NCBI GenBank assembly: GCA_963762545.1
Contig: CAVXLC010000007.1
Location: 310,001 to 374,000, forward strand
DNA length: 64,000 bases
Source of the DNA: JABFSM01 sp963762545
Lineage (GTDB): Bacteria; Gemmatimonadota; Gemmatimonadetes; Gemmatimonadales; GWC2-71-9
Direction of reading: 5' to 3'
Both the position numbers and the translations under genes were made by a program. The notes under the pieces are model-generated. The model was not told the origin of the DNA and ran no database searches. It worked only from the letters and a program-made list of their open reading frames with translations. Of this stretch, positions 8,843-18,266 are shown in pieces (the stretch's first letter is position 1; the number at the start of each line of letters is the position of its first letter).

Positions 8843-10696
8843 ATGGACCGCTACGATGTGCTGGTGATTGGGGGAGGGCATGCGGGCGCCGAGGCCTGCG
8901 CCATGGCGGCGCGGTCGGGTGCGCGGACGCTGCTGCTGACCCAGCACCTGGAGACCATCGGTCAGATGTCCTGCAACCCCGCCATCGGGGGCATCGCCAA
9001 GGGTACGGTGGTCCGCGAAGTCGATGCGCTGGGCGGAATTATGGGTCGAGCCACCGACATGGCGCGGATCCAGTTCCGGATGCTCAATCGGTCGAAGGGA
9101 CCGGCCGTCTGGTCTCCACGGGCCCAGTGCGATCGGGGGCTGTACCGTCGCGCGGTCCGGACGCTGTTGGAGCGTCAGCCGCGGCTGCGGTTCGCCCAGG
9201 GAACCGCCGCGCGATTCCTGTTTGATGGGACGCGAATTACCGGTGTGGTGACGACGGATGGCCGCCGCTATTCGGCGCGGGCCATCGTCATTACGGCGGG
9301 CACGTTCTTGCGGGGTCAGATTCACATGGGTCTGGCGACGCCGGTGCCCGCGGGGCGGGCGGGTGAAGCCCCCTCGGTAGAAATATCCCAAGCCATTGCA
9401 GACATTGGAGTTACAGTAGAACGCTTCAAGACGGGAACCCCGCCGCGAATCGACGGGCGGACCGCGGACCTGGCGTCCTTGGTTCGCCAGGATGGGGAGG
9501 AGCCGCCGTTCTGGTTCTCGTTCTACGAGCGGGCAAAGCACCCGGCCCAGCTGCCTTGTTTCCTGACCCACACGACGGAGCGTCTTCGCGAGATTATCAC
9601 CCGGCACTTGTCCGAGTCCGCCATGTATGGCGGCGCGATCAGCGGGCGAGGGCCACGCTACTGCCCCTCGATCGAAGACAAGATCGTCCGCTTCCCCGAC
9701 GCGCCGCGGCACCAGGTCTTCCTCGAGCCGGAGGGGCTCGACACGACGGAGATGTACGTGAACGGGCTCAGCACGTCTCTCCCGCCAGCCGTGCAGCTCG
9801 ACTACCTCCGCTCGGTCCCGGGGCTCGAGCGGGTAGAGATGACTCGACCCGGCTATGCGATCGAGTACGATTATTTCCCGCCAACCCAACTCGATTCCAC
9901 CCTCAAGGTCCGGGGGGTGGACGGTTTGTACTTTGCCGGCCAGATCAATGGAACTACGGGCTACGAAGAGGCCGCGGGACAAGGTGTTGTGGCTGGATTG
10001 AATGCTGCGGCATCGGCGCTGGACCGAGCCCCGATCAAGTTCCGGCGCGACGAGGCCTTCCTGGGTGTCCTCGTGGACGACCTGGTGACTCGCGGGGTCG
10101 ATGAGCCCTATCGTCTGTTCACGTCGCGGGCGGAGTTCCGGCTGATGCTGCGCCAGGACAATGCGCTCCGGCGCCTGCTGCCGGCCGCGGCTCGGCTCGG
10201 CCTGCTATCCGGGGAAGAACGACATCTGGCCGAGTCGAAACTGAAAGCCGAGGAGGCGGTCATGACCTATGCGGCGGAGACCACGATTGCGCCTTCGCTG
10301 GCCAATCCCATACTGGAATCCGCCGGGTCTACCCCCATTGCCGACCCGGTCCGGCTTGCGGAATTGGCTCGGCGGCCGGCTGTGGGGCTCCAACACCTCC
10401 TTGCCATCAGCGGGCACGAGATGACGGATGGGGTGGCCGAGTGGGCCACCATTGAGCTTCGCTATGGCGGCTACATGGATCGGGAGCGTGATATGGCCGC
10501 CAGACTCCTGGAAATGGAGGAGTTCGCCATTCCGGAATCACTCGAGTTCAGCTCCTTAGCGAGCCTCTCGTATGAGGCCCGAGAGAAATTGACCAAGTCC
10601 CGCCCGGCCAGCCTGGGACAGGCTGGGAGAATCCCCGGGGTTTCCCCGAGCGACCTCCAGAACCTCGTGATGGAGGTGCTCAAGAGTCGGGGATAG
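8843..10696 (+). CDS. mnmG: MnmG, tRNA U34 carboxymethylaminomethyl modification enzyme
   Basis: 617-aa FAD-dependent protein that, with MnmE, modifies U34 of tRNAs. The FAD-binding motif VLVIGGGHAGAEA is at the N-terminus. SCNPAIGGIAKG and the GTFLRG, KTGTPPRI, CPSIEDK and EPEGL blocks are the GidA signatures. The C-terminal helical domain ends GVSPSDLQNLVMEVLK. Length is normal. It lies just upstream of parS sites and parAB, a classical neighbourhood, but rsmG, often found between them, is missing. Confidence 0.97.
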   Translation: MDRYDVLVIGGGHAGAEACAMAARSGARTLLLTQHLETIGQMSCNPAIGGIAKGTVVREVDALGGIMGRATDMARIQFRMLNRSKGPAVWSPRAQCDRGLYRRAVRTLLERQPRLRFAQGTAARFLFDGTRITGVVTTDGRRYSARAIVITAGTFLRGQIHMGLATPVPAGRAGEAPSVEISQAIADIGVTVERFKTGTPPRIDGRTADLASLVRQDGEEPPFWFSFYERAKHPAQLPCFLTHTTERLREIITRHLSESAMYGGAISGRGPRYCPSIEDKIVRFPDAPRHQVFLEPEGLDTTEMYVNGLSTSLPPAVQLDYLRSVPGLERVEMTRPGYAIEYDYFPPTQLDSTLKVRGVDGLYFAGQINGTTGYEEAAGQGVVAGLNAAASALDRAPIKFRRDEAFLGVLVDDLVTRGVDEPYRLFTSRAEFRLMLRQDNALRRLLPAAARLGLLSGEERHLAESKLKAEEAVMTYAAETTIAPSLANPILESAGSTPIADPVRLAELARRPAVGLQHLLAISGHEMTDGVAEWATIELRYGGYMDRERDMAARLLEMEEFAIPESLEFSSLASLSYEAREKLTKSRPASLGQAGRIPGVSPSDLQNLVMEVLKSRG

Positions 10697-10705
10697 ATCA
10701 AATCG

Positions 10706-10721
10706 GGTTTCACGTGAAACA
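10706..10721. promoter_or_regulatory. parS: parS centromere site 1
   Basis: GGTTTCACGTGAAACA matches the 16-bp parS consensus (TGTTTCACGTGAAACA) at 15 of 16 positions, with a perfect 14-bp palindrome at 10707-10720. It lies 10 bp after mnmG and upstream of parA. Expected to be bound by the ParB at 11790-12689. Confidence 0.93.
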
Positions 10722-10830
10722 GTCTCCCCTCGCTATGAGCCGTGTCGGGCGACCCCGTTCTGCCGCCATATTCGCTGAATAGTGAAGTATCTGTTGAGTA
10801 GCTTCGAGCCATAACTTCCATATAATGAGT

Positions 10831-10846
10831 GGTTTCACGTGAAACT
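10831..10846. promoter_or_regulatory. parS: parS centromere site 2
   Basis: A second GTTTCACGTGAAAC palindrome (10832-10845), 125 bp from the first. The rest of the 260-bp mnmG-parA gap is AT-richer than its surroundings and should hold the parAB promoter, but no clear -35/-10 pair was assigned. Confidence 0.92.
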
Positions 10847-10956
10847 GCTCTAGCTCTGGCGGATAACTATTTGTATATTGGAAACGGATCGACGGAGAAA
10901 TCAACGATAGTATCGAGCAGTAACTCCTTCATTACATTAGAGTTAAACGAGAATAA

Positions 10957-11793
10957 ATGGCTCGAATCGTTGCGATTGCCAACCAGAAGGGCGGGGTAGG
11001 GAAGACTACCACGGCCGTCAATCTCGCCGCCTCCCTGGCGATCGCCGAACGGCGCACCCTGCTGGTGGATGCCGATCCGCAGGGCAACGCCACCAGTGGC
11101 GTGGGCGTGGCCAAGGACCCCGCGCGACCGTCGCTCTACGACCTCCTCGTCGAGCGCCGACCGATTCAGGAGATCATCCAGCGAGACGCCGAGCTTCCCT
11201 TTCTCTCCATCCTTCCGGCGACCCAGGACCTGGTGGGTGCTGAACTCGAGCTCGTGAACGTCGAGAAACGGGAAGCGCGGATGCGCGAGGCGCTGCGCCC
11301 TGCCCTCGCTTCCTACGACTACATCATTATCGATTGTCCTCCCTCGCTCGGCCTGATCACCCTCAATGTGCTCTCGGCTGCGCACGGCGTCATCGTCCCG
11401 ATTCAATGCGAGTACTACGCCCTCGAGGGCATCTCGCAGTTGCTGAACACGATTCGCCTGGTCCAGCAGAACTTCAATCCCGATCTGGCGCTCGATGGAG
11501 TCCTGCTCACCATGTACGACTCCCGCCTCAATCTCTGCCGTCAGGTGGCGAAGGACGCCAAGGAGTATTTCGGCGCGAAGGTCTTCAAGACCGTGATTCC
11601 GCGCAACGTCCGTCTTGCCGAAGCGCCCAGCTTCGGCAAGCCGATCCTGATGTACGACGTGCAGTCGGTGGGCGCGAAGAGCTACCTGTCGGTGGCGCAG
11701 GAGCTGCTCCGCCGTACCGAATCGCCCGAGTCGGCGTCGGGGATCGAATTGCCCCATGGAACCGCTCATTCGACGGGGGAGGTACATACATGA
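10957..11793 (+). CDS. parA: ParA/Soj chromosome partitioning ATPase
   Basis: 278-aa Walker-type ATPase that drives ParB-parS complex segregation on the nucleoid. The deviant Walker A motif KGGVGKTT (residues ~11-18) has the signature lysine. DADPQGNATSG and YDYIIIDCPPSLG form Walker A' and B. The short N-terminus without an HTH is the chromosomal (type Ib, Soj) form. Its end overlaps the parB start. Two parS sites lie upstream. Confidence 0.96.
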   Translation: MARIVAIANQKGGVGKTTTAVNLAASLAIAERRTLLVDADPQGNATSGVGVAKDPARPSLYDLLVERRPIQEIIQRDAELPFLSILPATQDLVGAELELVNVEKREARMREALRPALASYDYIIIDCPPSLGLITLNVLSAAHGVIVPIQCEYYALEGISQLLNTIRLVQQNFNPDLALDGVLLTMYDSRLNLCRQVAKDAKEYFGAKVFKTVIPRNVRLAEAPSFGKPILMYDVQSVGAKSYLSVAQELLRRTESPESASGIELPHGTAHSTGEVHT

Positions 11794-12689
11794 CCGAGAC
11801 CAGGCGGATGGGGCGCGGCCTCGAGGCGTTGCTCGGTCCGATCACTCGCGATGACGCGCAGGCGAATGGAGGCCTCCGGGAGCTCCCGGTCTCCGCGATC
11901 GCGCCGAATCCCTATCAGCCGAGGCGGGAGTTCGACGAGGGTCAGCTGAAGGAGCTGGCCGATTCGATCGCGGCCTCCGGACTGCTGCAGCCGATCGTGG
12001 TGCGCAGCCGGCCCGATGGACACTATGAGCTGATCGCGGGGGAGCGCCGTTACCGGGCGATTCAGCGGCTCGGCTGGCAGAAGGTGCCTGCCGTGGTAAA
12101 AGATGTCGATGATCGCGCCCTCCTCACCCTGGCGCTGATCGAGAACCTGCAGCGCGACGATCTCTCCCCGATCGATGCCGCGATGGGCTATCAACGGCTC
12201 ATGCAGGAGTTCTCGATGCCGCAACAGGAAGTCGCGCGGCTGGTGGGGAAGGATCGCTCGACGGTGAGCAACACGCTCCGCCTGCTTCGATTGCCGGAGG
12301 ATGTGCAGCAGTTGCTACAGCAGCGAAAACTCTCCGAGGGGCACGCCCGCGCCCTGCTTGCGCTTCCCGATACCAAGGAAATGACTCGCCTGGGACACGA
12401 GTGCGCGGTGGCGGAATGGTCGGTGAGAGATCTCGAGGTCCGGGTCAGAGGCGAGCGGCTCACCGAGGTCCCGTTGGTTCGCCGGACGATCCGGCGGCCG
12501 AAGGCTCCGGTCAGAAATCCGAGCGCCGATGTGCGGCGGGTCGAGGACACGCTTCGGAAACGGCTGCAGACCGACGTGCGCGTGACTGCGCGGCGGCGGG
12601 GACGCGGCGCCGTCACCATCCACTACTACTCGAACGAGGATCTGACTCGCCTGCTCGAGCTCATCCTGGGCGAGCCCTTCGGAGGATGA
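11790..12689 (+). CDS. parB: ParB/Spo0J partitioning protein
   Basis: 299-aa ParB. The N-terminal ParA-interacting peptide RRMGRGLEALLG is followed by the CTPase domain with the GERRYRA motif. The helix-turn-helix (EVARLVGKDRSTVSNTLRLL) binds parS. The C-terminal dimerisation region ends TIHYYSNEDLTRLLELI. The ATG overlaps the parA stop, and the parB stop overlaps the M23 peptidase start, so partitioning and envelope genes are co-transcribed. Confidence 0.96.
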   Translation: MTETRRMGRGLEALLGPITRDDAQANGGLRELPVSAIAPNPYQPRREFDEGQLKELADSIAASGLLQPIVVRSRPDGHYELIAGERRYRAIQRLGWQKVPAVVKDVDDRALLTLALIENLQRDDLSPIDAAMGYQRLMQEFSMPQQEVARLVGKDRSTVSNTLRLLRLPEDVQQLLQQRKLSEGHARALLALPDTKEMTRLGHECAVAEWSVRDLEVRVRGERLTEVPLVRRTIRRPKAPVRNPSADVRRVEDTLRKRLQTDVRVTARRRGRGAVTIHYYSNEDLTRLLELILGEPFGG

Positions 12690-13480
12690 ACGGCTGGCGG
12701 CGGAGCGTCTCGATCATCGTCCAGCGGGACGGGGCGCTCCAATCCAGCACCTATCGGATCCCGCTATGGGTACTGCGGGGGGCGCTGGTGCTGGGGGTCG
12801 CAATCACCATCCTGCTGGTGCTGGGCGTGGCCTTTTACGCTCCGATTGCCCGTCAGGCCACCCGAGTTCCGCCATTGGAGCGCGAGGTCGACCGGCTGCG
12901 CACCGACAATCTGCGGGTACGGGAGCTGGCCGCCGCGATGGACAGCGTGGAAATGAACTATGAGCGGCTGCGGAAGATGGTGGGTGCCGACATCGTTCCC
13001 GACCCGGTCATGTTCGCCAGCTCCCTTCCGGTGGCGCCACCGCTCTTCGCGGCAGGGCCGGATACCGGGGCAGTTTACGAGATCGGGTCCTCTCCCCCCC
13101 GGCACTGGCCGCTGGACGAGCGTGGCTATGTGACGCGGGGCCAGGCGCTTGCGGACACGGCCCAGGACGAGCACCCTGGCATCGATATCGCAGTACCGGT
13201 GGGGAGCCTCGTGCGGGCGGCGGGCGGGGGGATCGTCCTGCAGACCGGCGAGCACGAGCAATACGGCCGCTTTGTTCTTCTCGAGCATCCGGACGGCTAC
13301 CAGTCGATGTACGGCCACCTCTCCCGGATCATCGCGGTTCAGGGAGCTCAGGTGAATGCCGGCGAGGTGATTGCCCGGAGCGGCAACACCGGCCGGTCGT
13401 CTGCTCCGCATCTTCACTTCGAGATCCGGCTCAACGGGGTCTCGATCGATCCCGGCACGATGGTGAAGGAGGAACACTGA
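12686..13480 (+). CDS. Membrane-anchored M23 (LytM) peptidase
   Basis: 264-aa inner-membrane protein. A transmembrane helix lies at residues ~30-50, a coiled coil at ~65-97, then a LytM domain. The zinc ligands appear as H-x3-D (HPGIDIA) and HLHFEI near the C-terminus, so the peptidase looks catalytically complete. ATG 12686 is preceded by GGAGG and overlaps the parB stop. It is directly followed by a bactofilin, a pairing known from cell-shape control loci, suggesting localised peptidoglycan cutting. Confidence 0.92.
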   Translation: MNGWRRSVSIIVQRDGALQSSTYRIPLWVLRGALVLGVAITILLVLGVAFYAPIARQATRVPPLEREVDRLRTDNLRVRELAAAMDSVEMNYERLRKMVGADIVPDPVMFASSLPVAPPLFAAGPDTGAVYEIGSSPPRHWPLDERGYVTRGQALADTAQDEHPGIDIAVPVGSLVRAAGGGIVLQTGEHEQYGRFVLLEHPDGYQSMYGHLSRIIAVQGAQVNAGEVIARSGNTGRSSAPHLHFEIRLNGVSIDPGTMVKEEH

Positions 13481-13890
13481 TGGGCATCTTTTCGGCGCCT
13501 TCGACAACCGCGGCGCCTCCCGTTGAGCGACGGCGGATGAACGGCGCCCAGGGTGGGTTGTCGATTGTCGCCAAGGACCTGACCATCGCGGGCGACCTCC
13601 AGGCCGATGGCGTGGTTCGAATCGAGGGTCGAGTCGTCGGGAACGTCCACGCCGGCGACCAGGTCCTGATCTCGGAAGGGGGCATCGTCGAAGGGGACGT
13701 GGTGGCCCGTGAGGCAGTGGTCGCCGGGAGAGTCCATGGCTGCATTCACGGCGAGGAGCGGGTCGAGCTCCAGGCTTCCGCCGTGGTGCACGGCGACATC
13801 ACGACCCGCCGGCTCCTGATGCAGGAAGGCGGACAGGTCAACGGTGGGGTGAAGATGGAGAGCTTGACCGCGGTGACTATCGAGCAGTGA
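13480..13890 (+). CDS. Bactofilin (polymer-forming cytoskeletal protein)
   Basis: 136-aa DUF583 bactofilin. After ~20 disordered residues the protein is a right-handed beta-helix with repeated G-x-[VI] turns (DLQADGVVRIEGRVVGNVHA, ISEGGIVEGDVVAREAVVAG). The start overlaps the stop of the M23 gene (TGATG). Bactofilins form filaments that position peptidoglycan enzymes. In myxobacteria they also scaffold ParABS, so the co-location with parAB and M23 is functionally suggestive. Confidence 0.93.
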   Translation: MGIFSAPSTTAAPPVERRRMNGAQGGLSIVAKDLTIAGDLQADGVVRIEGRVVGNVHAGDQVLISEGGIVEGDVVAREAVVAGRVHGCIHGEERVELQASAVVHGDITTRRLLMQEGGQVNGGVKMESLTAVTIEQ

Positions 13891-13895
13891 CCGAC

Positions 13896-13938
13896 GGTCG
13901 GGAGGTCGGGAGGTCGGGAGGTCGGGAGGTCGGGAGGT
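13896..13938. repeat. Short tandem repeat (GGTCGGGA)n
   Basis: Five near-perfect 8-bp units between the bactofilin and the next gene. Similar GTCGGTAG units occur at 8001-8030. Probably simple-sequence DNA, possibly slipped-strand prone. Confidence 0.8.
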
Positions 13939-13966
13939 GACTGGTGATGGTGTTATCATCCTGGCC

Positions 13967-14932
13967 ATGTTCCGTTTCCTGCCGCTGTTCCTTATCACCC
14001 TCGTCGCCTGCGGCCAAAAGCCCGGGACGGCGAGGGTTTTTCGCGTGGGCCTCATCACGCCGGGCTCGATCGCCGACGCGGCCTGGAATTCCGGGGCGTA
14101 TGCGGGTCTCAACGCCATCCGGGACTCGCTCCACGTCGACGTCAGCCACGTGGAGGCACGCACTCCGGGGGAACAGCAGGAAGCGCTCCGGGCCTATGCC
14201 GAGCAGGGATACGATCTGGTGTTCGGCCACGGCTTCGAATTCCAGGGCCCGTCGGAACGGATCGGGGCGGAGTATCCGAAGACGATTTTCGTGGTCACCT
14301 CCGGCGAGCGGGTCTCCGCATCGGGCAACGTGGTGCCGATGGTGTTCGGGATCGAGGAAGGGACCTTCCTTGCGGGCATGATCGCCGGAGGAATGACCAA
14401 ATCGAACAAGATCGGCTTCATCGGGGGGATCGAGCTGCCTCCCATCAAGCGGGGCTACGATGGCTGGCTGAGTGGCGCGAAGCGGGTCAATCCGCGCGTC
14501 GACAGCAGGGTCGCCTACCTGAATACCTTCGACGACGCCGCGGCCGGCCGCGAGGCCGCGCTGGCCATGATCCGGGTGGGCGTGGATATGCTGCACCACA
14601 ACGCCGACCAGGCCGCGCTGGGACTGTTCCAGGCGGTGAAGGAGAGTCCAGGGGTGTACGCCTTTGGCGCGAACGCCGACCAGGCCGGGCTCGCGCCGGA
14701 ACGGGTCCTGGGTTCGGTCGTCATTGATCTCCCCCGTGCGTTTCTGGCCATTGCCAGGCAGATACGGGACGGAAGCTTCGCCCCCAAGGTCGAGTCCTTC
14801 GGGCTGGCCGGCGGGGTGCTTCGGTACGAACCCAATCCCGCGCTGGCGGGCCGGGTTCCTCCGGCGCTGAATGCCTGGGTCAAGGCGGCGGCGGATTCGA
14901 TCGTGGCGGGGACGCTCAAGGTCGGGAACTAG
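13967..14932 (+). CDS. BMP-family nucleoside-binding lipoprotein
   Basis: 321-aa periplasmic substrate-binding lipoprotein of the BMP/PnrA family. The signal peptide ends in lipobox TLVAC. The mature part shows VGLITPGSIADAAWNSGAY, GHGFEFQ, GTFLAGMIAG and FGANADQ, typical of purine-nucleoside binders. Start chosen at ATG 13967, directly before the hydrophobic segment. It probably feeds the ABC importer at 15799-19174, although a Nif3-family gene sits between them. Confidence 0.9.
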   Translation: MFRFLPLFLITLVACGQKPGTARVFRVGLITPGSIADAAWNSGAYAGLNAIRDSLHVDVSHVEARTPGEQQEALRAYAEQGYDLVFGHGFEFQGPSERIGAEYPKTIFVVTSGERVSASGNVVPMVFGIEEGTFLAGMIAGGMTKSNKIGFIGGIELPPIKRGYDGWLSGAKRVNPRVDSRVAYLNTFDDAAAGREAALAMIRVGVDMLHHNADQAALGLFQAVKESPGVYAFGANADQAGLAPERVLGSVVIDLPRAFLAIARQIRDGSFAPKVESFGLAGGVLRYEPNPALAGRVPPALNAWVKAAADSIVAGTLKVGN

Positions 14933-15004
14933 GTTGCCGGGACGGCATCGGGGGCGGGGTGAAACGCTCCGCTCGGAAGCGGTAGGCCGGTTATTCTTTA
15001 GCGC

Positions 15005-15781
15005 ATGAGCGCCCCGGTCCGGCTCGCCGACATCACCGCTTACCTCGATGCGTACCTGCGGATCCGCGAGGTTCCCGACGCGGATCAGGCGCTGAACGGA
15101 CTCCAGGCCGAGTGCGCCTCGGGATCGGTTGCCCGAATCGTGGCGGCGGTGGACGCCTCGCTCGCCGCGATCGTGGCCGCGAGCGGACGGGAAGGCGGCA
15201 CGCTGCTCCTGGTGCACCACGGGCTGTTCTGGGACGGCAACCTCCCCCTCACCGGCCGGCGCTACCGACGGGTGCGAGCCCTCCTGGACGGCGACATCGC
15301 CCTCTACTCCGCCCACATTCCGCTGGACATTCACGCCGAGGTCGGCAACAACCACGAGCTGGCGCGCCGGCTCGGGCTTGACGCATTAGAGCCCTTCGAC
15401 CTCTATCGGGGAACTCCGATCGGAGTGCAGGGTGTGCTCGAGCGTGAGATGTCTCGTGACGCCTTCGTGGCGCGAGTGGAGCAGGTACTGGAGTCGAAGG
15501 CCAAGCTGATTCCGGGCGGTCCGGCGATCGTGCGCCGGGTGGGAGTCATCACCGGAGGAGCCGGAGACCGGATCCGCGCCGCCGCCCAGGCCGGCCTCGA
15601 TACCTACGTGACGGGCGAAGGACCCCACCACACCTACTTTGACGCCATGGAGTACGGCGTCAACGCCATCTTTGCCGGACACTACGCCACCGAAACGATC
15701 GGGGTGAAGGCGCTCGCGCAGCATCTGTCGGGGCGGTTCGGGATTCCCTGGGAATTTCACGATCATCCGACGGGGCTCTGA
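15005..15781 (+). CDS. Nif3-like dinuclear metal-centre protein
   Basis: 258-aa NIF3/DUF34-family protein. The family metal ligands are visible: LLVHHGLFW near residue 71, SAHIPLDIHAEVGNNHELA, and the C-terminal GHYATETIGVKAL. The substrate is not established; GTP cyclohydrolase I-like and metal-insertion roles have been proposed for relatives. It lies between the BMP lipoprotein and its likely ABC importer, 17 bp from the latter, so it may be co-transcribed with nucleoside uptake genes. Confidence 0.92.
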   Translation: MSAPVRLADITAYLDAYLRIREVPDADQALNGLQAECASGSVARIVAAVDASLAAIVAASGREGGTLLLVHHGLFWDGNLPLTGRRYRRVRALLDGDIALYSAHIPLDIHAEVGNNHELARRLGLDALEPFDLYRGTPIGVQGVLEREMSRDAFVARVEQVLESKAKLIPGGPAIVRRVGVITGGAGDRIRAAAQAGLDTYVTGEGPHHTYFDAMEYGVNAIFAGHYATETIGVKALAQHLSGRFGIPWEFHDHPTGL

Positions 15782-15798
15782 CGAGTGAGCGGGACGCG

Positions 15799-17217
15799 GT
15801 GAGCGGGGCGCAGCCGGCTCTCGAGCTACGCGGCATCGTCAAGTCATTCGGCTCCGTGCACGCGCTGCGCGGGGCCGATTTCGCGTTGGCCGCGGGCGAA
15901 GTGCACGCCCTGCTGGGTGAGAACGGCGCCGGCAAATCCACGCTGCTTCACATCGCCTACGGCATGATCGCGCCCGACGCCGGATCGATCCGGATTCGGG
16001 GCCGGGAGACGATCGTCCGGTCCCCGCGAGCGGCGCGCGCCGCGGGAATCGGCATGGTCCACCAGCACTTCACCTCGATCGGCGCCCTCACGGTGTCGGA
16101 GAACATCGCGCTCGCGACCGGTCGGACCGGCGGCGGGGTGAACCGGGGCGCGGACACCGAGCTTCTGGCCAGGCTGCTCCAAGGTTTGCCGGCGGACGCG
16201 CGGGTCGACTCCCTCTCGGTGGCCGAGCGGCAACGGCTCGAGACCGTAAAGGCGCTCGCCACTGGAGCCGGGGTCCTGCTGCTCGATGAGCCGAGCGCGG
16301 TCCTCACGCCGGGTGAAGTGGACGCCCTCCTGACATTGATTCGGGAATTCGTGAACGCCGGCGGAGCCGCGGCACTGGTCACCCATAAGCTCCGCGAAGT
16401 CTTCATCGCCGCGGACCGGGTGACGGTGCTGCGCCAGGGGGTGGTGACGTTCTCGGGGGTGGTCTCGGGGCAGACCGAAGCGCTGCTCGCCGAGGCGATG
16501 ATCGGCAAAGCGCTGGAACCGGCGGTCCGGGACGCGGCTCCTCTTGTGGCGGTTCCTTCCCCGTCGGCGGCGATCGTCACGCACTTTGGCGGCATCCCGC
16601 TCCGGGCCGGCGAGCTGGTCGGCATTGCGGCCGTGGAGGGCAACGGCCAGCACGCACTGTTGCGGAGTGTTGCGCTGGACCCTGGAGCCGGCGGCTCGCT
16701 GGCCCTGGTGCCCGAGGACCGCAGCACGGAAGGGTTGATCCCCGACCTCTCGATCACCGAGAACGTGCTGTTGGGACTCGACTGGGATCCCCGGTGGGCG
16801 CGGGGAGGCCGGCTCGACTGGAAAAAGCTCCGGGCTCGTACGGCGCAGCTGATGGACACCTTCCGGATTCGCGCCGAGGGCCCCGATACCGCGGTGGGGA
16901 CCTTGTCGGGGGGCAACCAGCAAAAGGTGGTACTGGCCCGCGCGCTGGAACACCGCCCCGCGATCCTGGTCGCCGAAAATCCCACCAGGGGTCTGGATGT
17001 TCGCGCCACGATGTTCGTGCAGGAGCAGCTTCGCGAGGCGGCGCGGGCCGGGGTCCTGGTGCTGATCTACAGCACCGATCTCGACGAAGTGCTCGAGCTC
17101 GGGCGCCGGGTGCTGGTCGTGCGTGCCGGGCGAGTGACGGAGGCGCCACCGGGGGCGGACCGGACAGCCGTGGGGGAAATGATGCTGGGTGTGCGGGGAC
17201 CGGGACGCGCCACGTGA
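15799..17217 (+). CDS. Nucleoside ABC importer, double ATPase subunit
   Basis: 472-aa protein with two ABC domains in tandem, as in YufO/RbsA-type sugar and nucleoside importers. The first domain has Walker A GENGAGKST and Walker B LLLDEPSAVLTP. The second has the degenerate Walker A expected in this group (AAVEGNGQH) and signature LSGGNQQKV with LVAENPTRGLDV. GTG 15799 is used; no better start is in frame. Its end overlaps the first permease (GTGA). Confidence 0.93.
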   Translation: MSGAQPALELRGIVKSFGSVHALRGADFALAAGEVHALLGENGAGKSTLLHIAYGMIAPDAGSIRIRGRETIVRSPRAARAAGIGMVHQHFTSIGALTVSENIALATGRTGGGVNRGADTELLARLLQGLPADARVDSLSVAERQRLETVKALATGAGVLLLDEPSAVLTPGEVDALLTLIREFVNAGGAAALVTHKLREVFIAADRVTVLRQGVVTFSGVVSGQTEALLAEAMIGKALEPAVRDAAPLVAVPSPSAAIVTHFGGIPLRAGELVGIAAVEGNGQHALLRSVALDPGAGGSLALVPEDRSTEGLIPDLSITENVLLGLDWDPRWARGGRLDWKKLRARTAQLMDTFRIRAEGPDTAVGTLSGGNQQKVVLARALEHRPAILVAENPTRGLDVRATMFVQEQLREAARAGVLVLIYSTDLDEVLELGRRVLVVRAGRVTEAPPGADRTAVGEMMLGVRGPGRAT

Positions 17218-18266
17218 CCGCCACCACCCTCCGGCCTTTCGTCACCGCATTGGCCGCGCTCGCCGCGGGCTTTGGTGTCCTTGCGATCGGCTTGGCCATT
17301 TCCGGGTACGATCCGGTGCTGGCCCTGGGCGCGCTCGGGCGGGGGGCCTTCGGATCGTGGTACACCTTCGGCTCCGCCACGCTGGTGCGCGCGGTTCCCC
17401 TCATCCTGCTGGGGCTGGGCGTGGCGCTGGCCTTTCGCGCGGGGGCGCTCAACATCGGCGCCGAGGGGCAGTTCTACGCCGGCGCGATCGCGGCGACCTG
17501 GGTCGGGATTCACGTGACCGCCTGGCCCTCCGGGCTGGCGATCGGCGCGGTTTGGAGCGCCGCGACCCTGGCGGGAGTGCTCTGGATCGCGTTGCCGGTC
17601 CTTCTCAGGGTCCGGTTTGGAGTGATGGAGGTGATTTCCACCCTGCTGTTCAATTTCGTGGCCGATGCGGTGGTGAGCTACGCGGTGACCGGCCCGCTGC
17701 AGGAGGCCAAGCGCGTGTATCCGCAGAGCGATCCGATCGCCGAGTCGGCCCGGTTGCCGCTGTTGCCCGGCTCCCGGCTGCACGGCGGGATCCTGCTGGC
17801 GGTGGTCCTGGCGGTGGTGCTCTGGCTCCTGTTCACCCGGACGCGGTGGGGGTTCCGTCTCAAGGCCGTGGGGTTTTCCCCGCGGGCGGCGGCGGTGAGC
17901 GGGCGGATTCCGGTGAAGCGAGTGCTGGCCGGCGCCCTCCTCTGGTCGGGTGCGCTGGCGGGACTGGGTGGCGGCGTGGAGATCAGCGGGGTGACCTACA
18001 CCCTGTTCCAGAATCTTTCGCCGGGATACGGATTCACCGCTATCGCCGTGGCGCTGCTGGCCCGGCTCCACCCGCTCGGCATCATCGCGACCGGAGTCCT
18101 GTTCGGCGCGCTCGAGGCCGGCGCGCAGGGCATGCAGCGTGAGGCGGGCGTTCCGGCGGTGGCGGTACAGGTGGCGGAGGCCACGATCATCCTGGCCGTG
18201 CTCCTGGCGGAGGTGCTGGGGCGTCGAGCCGCAGAGCGCGCGGTTGCGGCGGAGGACGCGGCGTGA
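17214..18266 (+). CDS. Nucleoside ABC importer permease 1
   Basis: 350-aa BPD_transp_2 permease (YufP-like) with about nine or ten helices. The conserved cytoplasmic block GALNIGAEGQFYAGA is near residues 78-92, and VKRVLAGALLWSGALAGLGG lies in the second half. GTG 17214 overlaps the ATPase stop, and the next permease overlaps its end. Works with the second permease and double ATPase to import nucleosides bound by the BMP lipoprotein. Confidence 0.92.
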   Translation: MTATTLRPFVTALAALAAGFGVLAIGLAISGYDPVLALGALGRGAFGSWYTFGSATLVRAVPLILLGLGVALAFRAGALNIGAEGQFYAGAIAATWVGIHVTAWPSGLAIGAVWSAATLAGVLWIALPVLLRVRFGVMEVISTLLFNFVADAVVSYAVTGPLQEAKRVYPQSDPIAESARLPLLPGSRLHGGILLAVVLAVVLWLLFTRTRWGFRLKAVGFSPRAAAVSGRIPVKRVLAGALLWSGALAGLGGGVEISGVTYTLFQNLSPGYGFTAIAVALLARLHPLGIIATGVLFGALEAGAQGMQREAGVPAVAVQVAEATIILAVLLAEVLGRRAAERAVAAEDAA

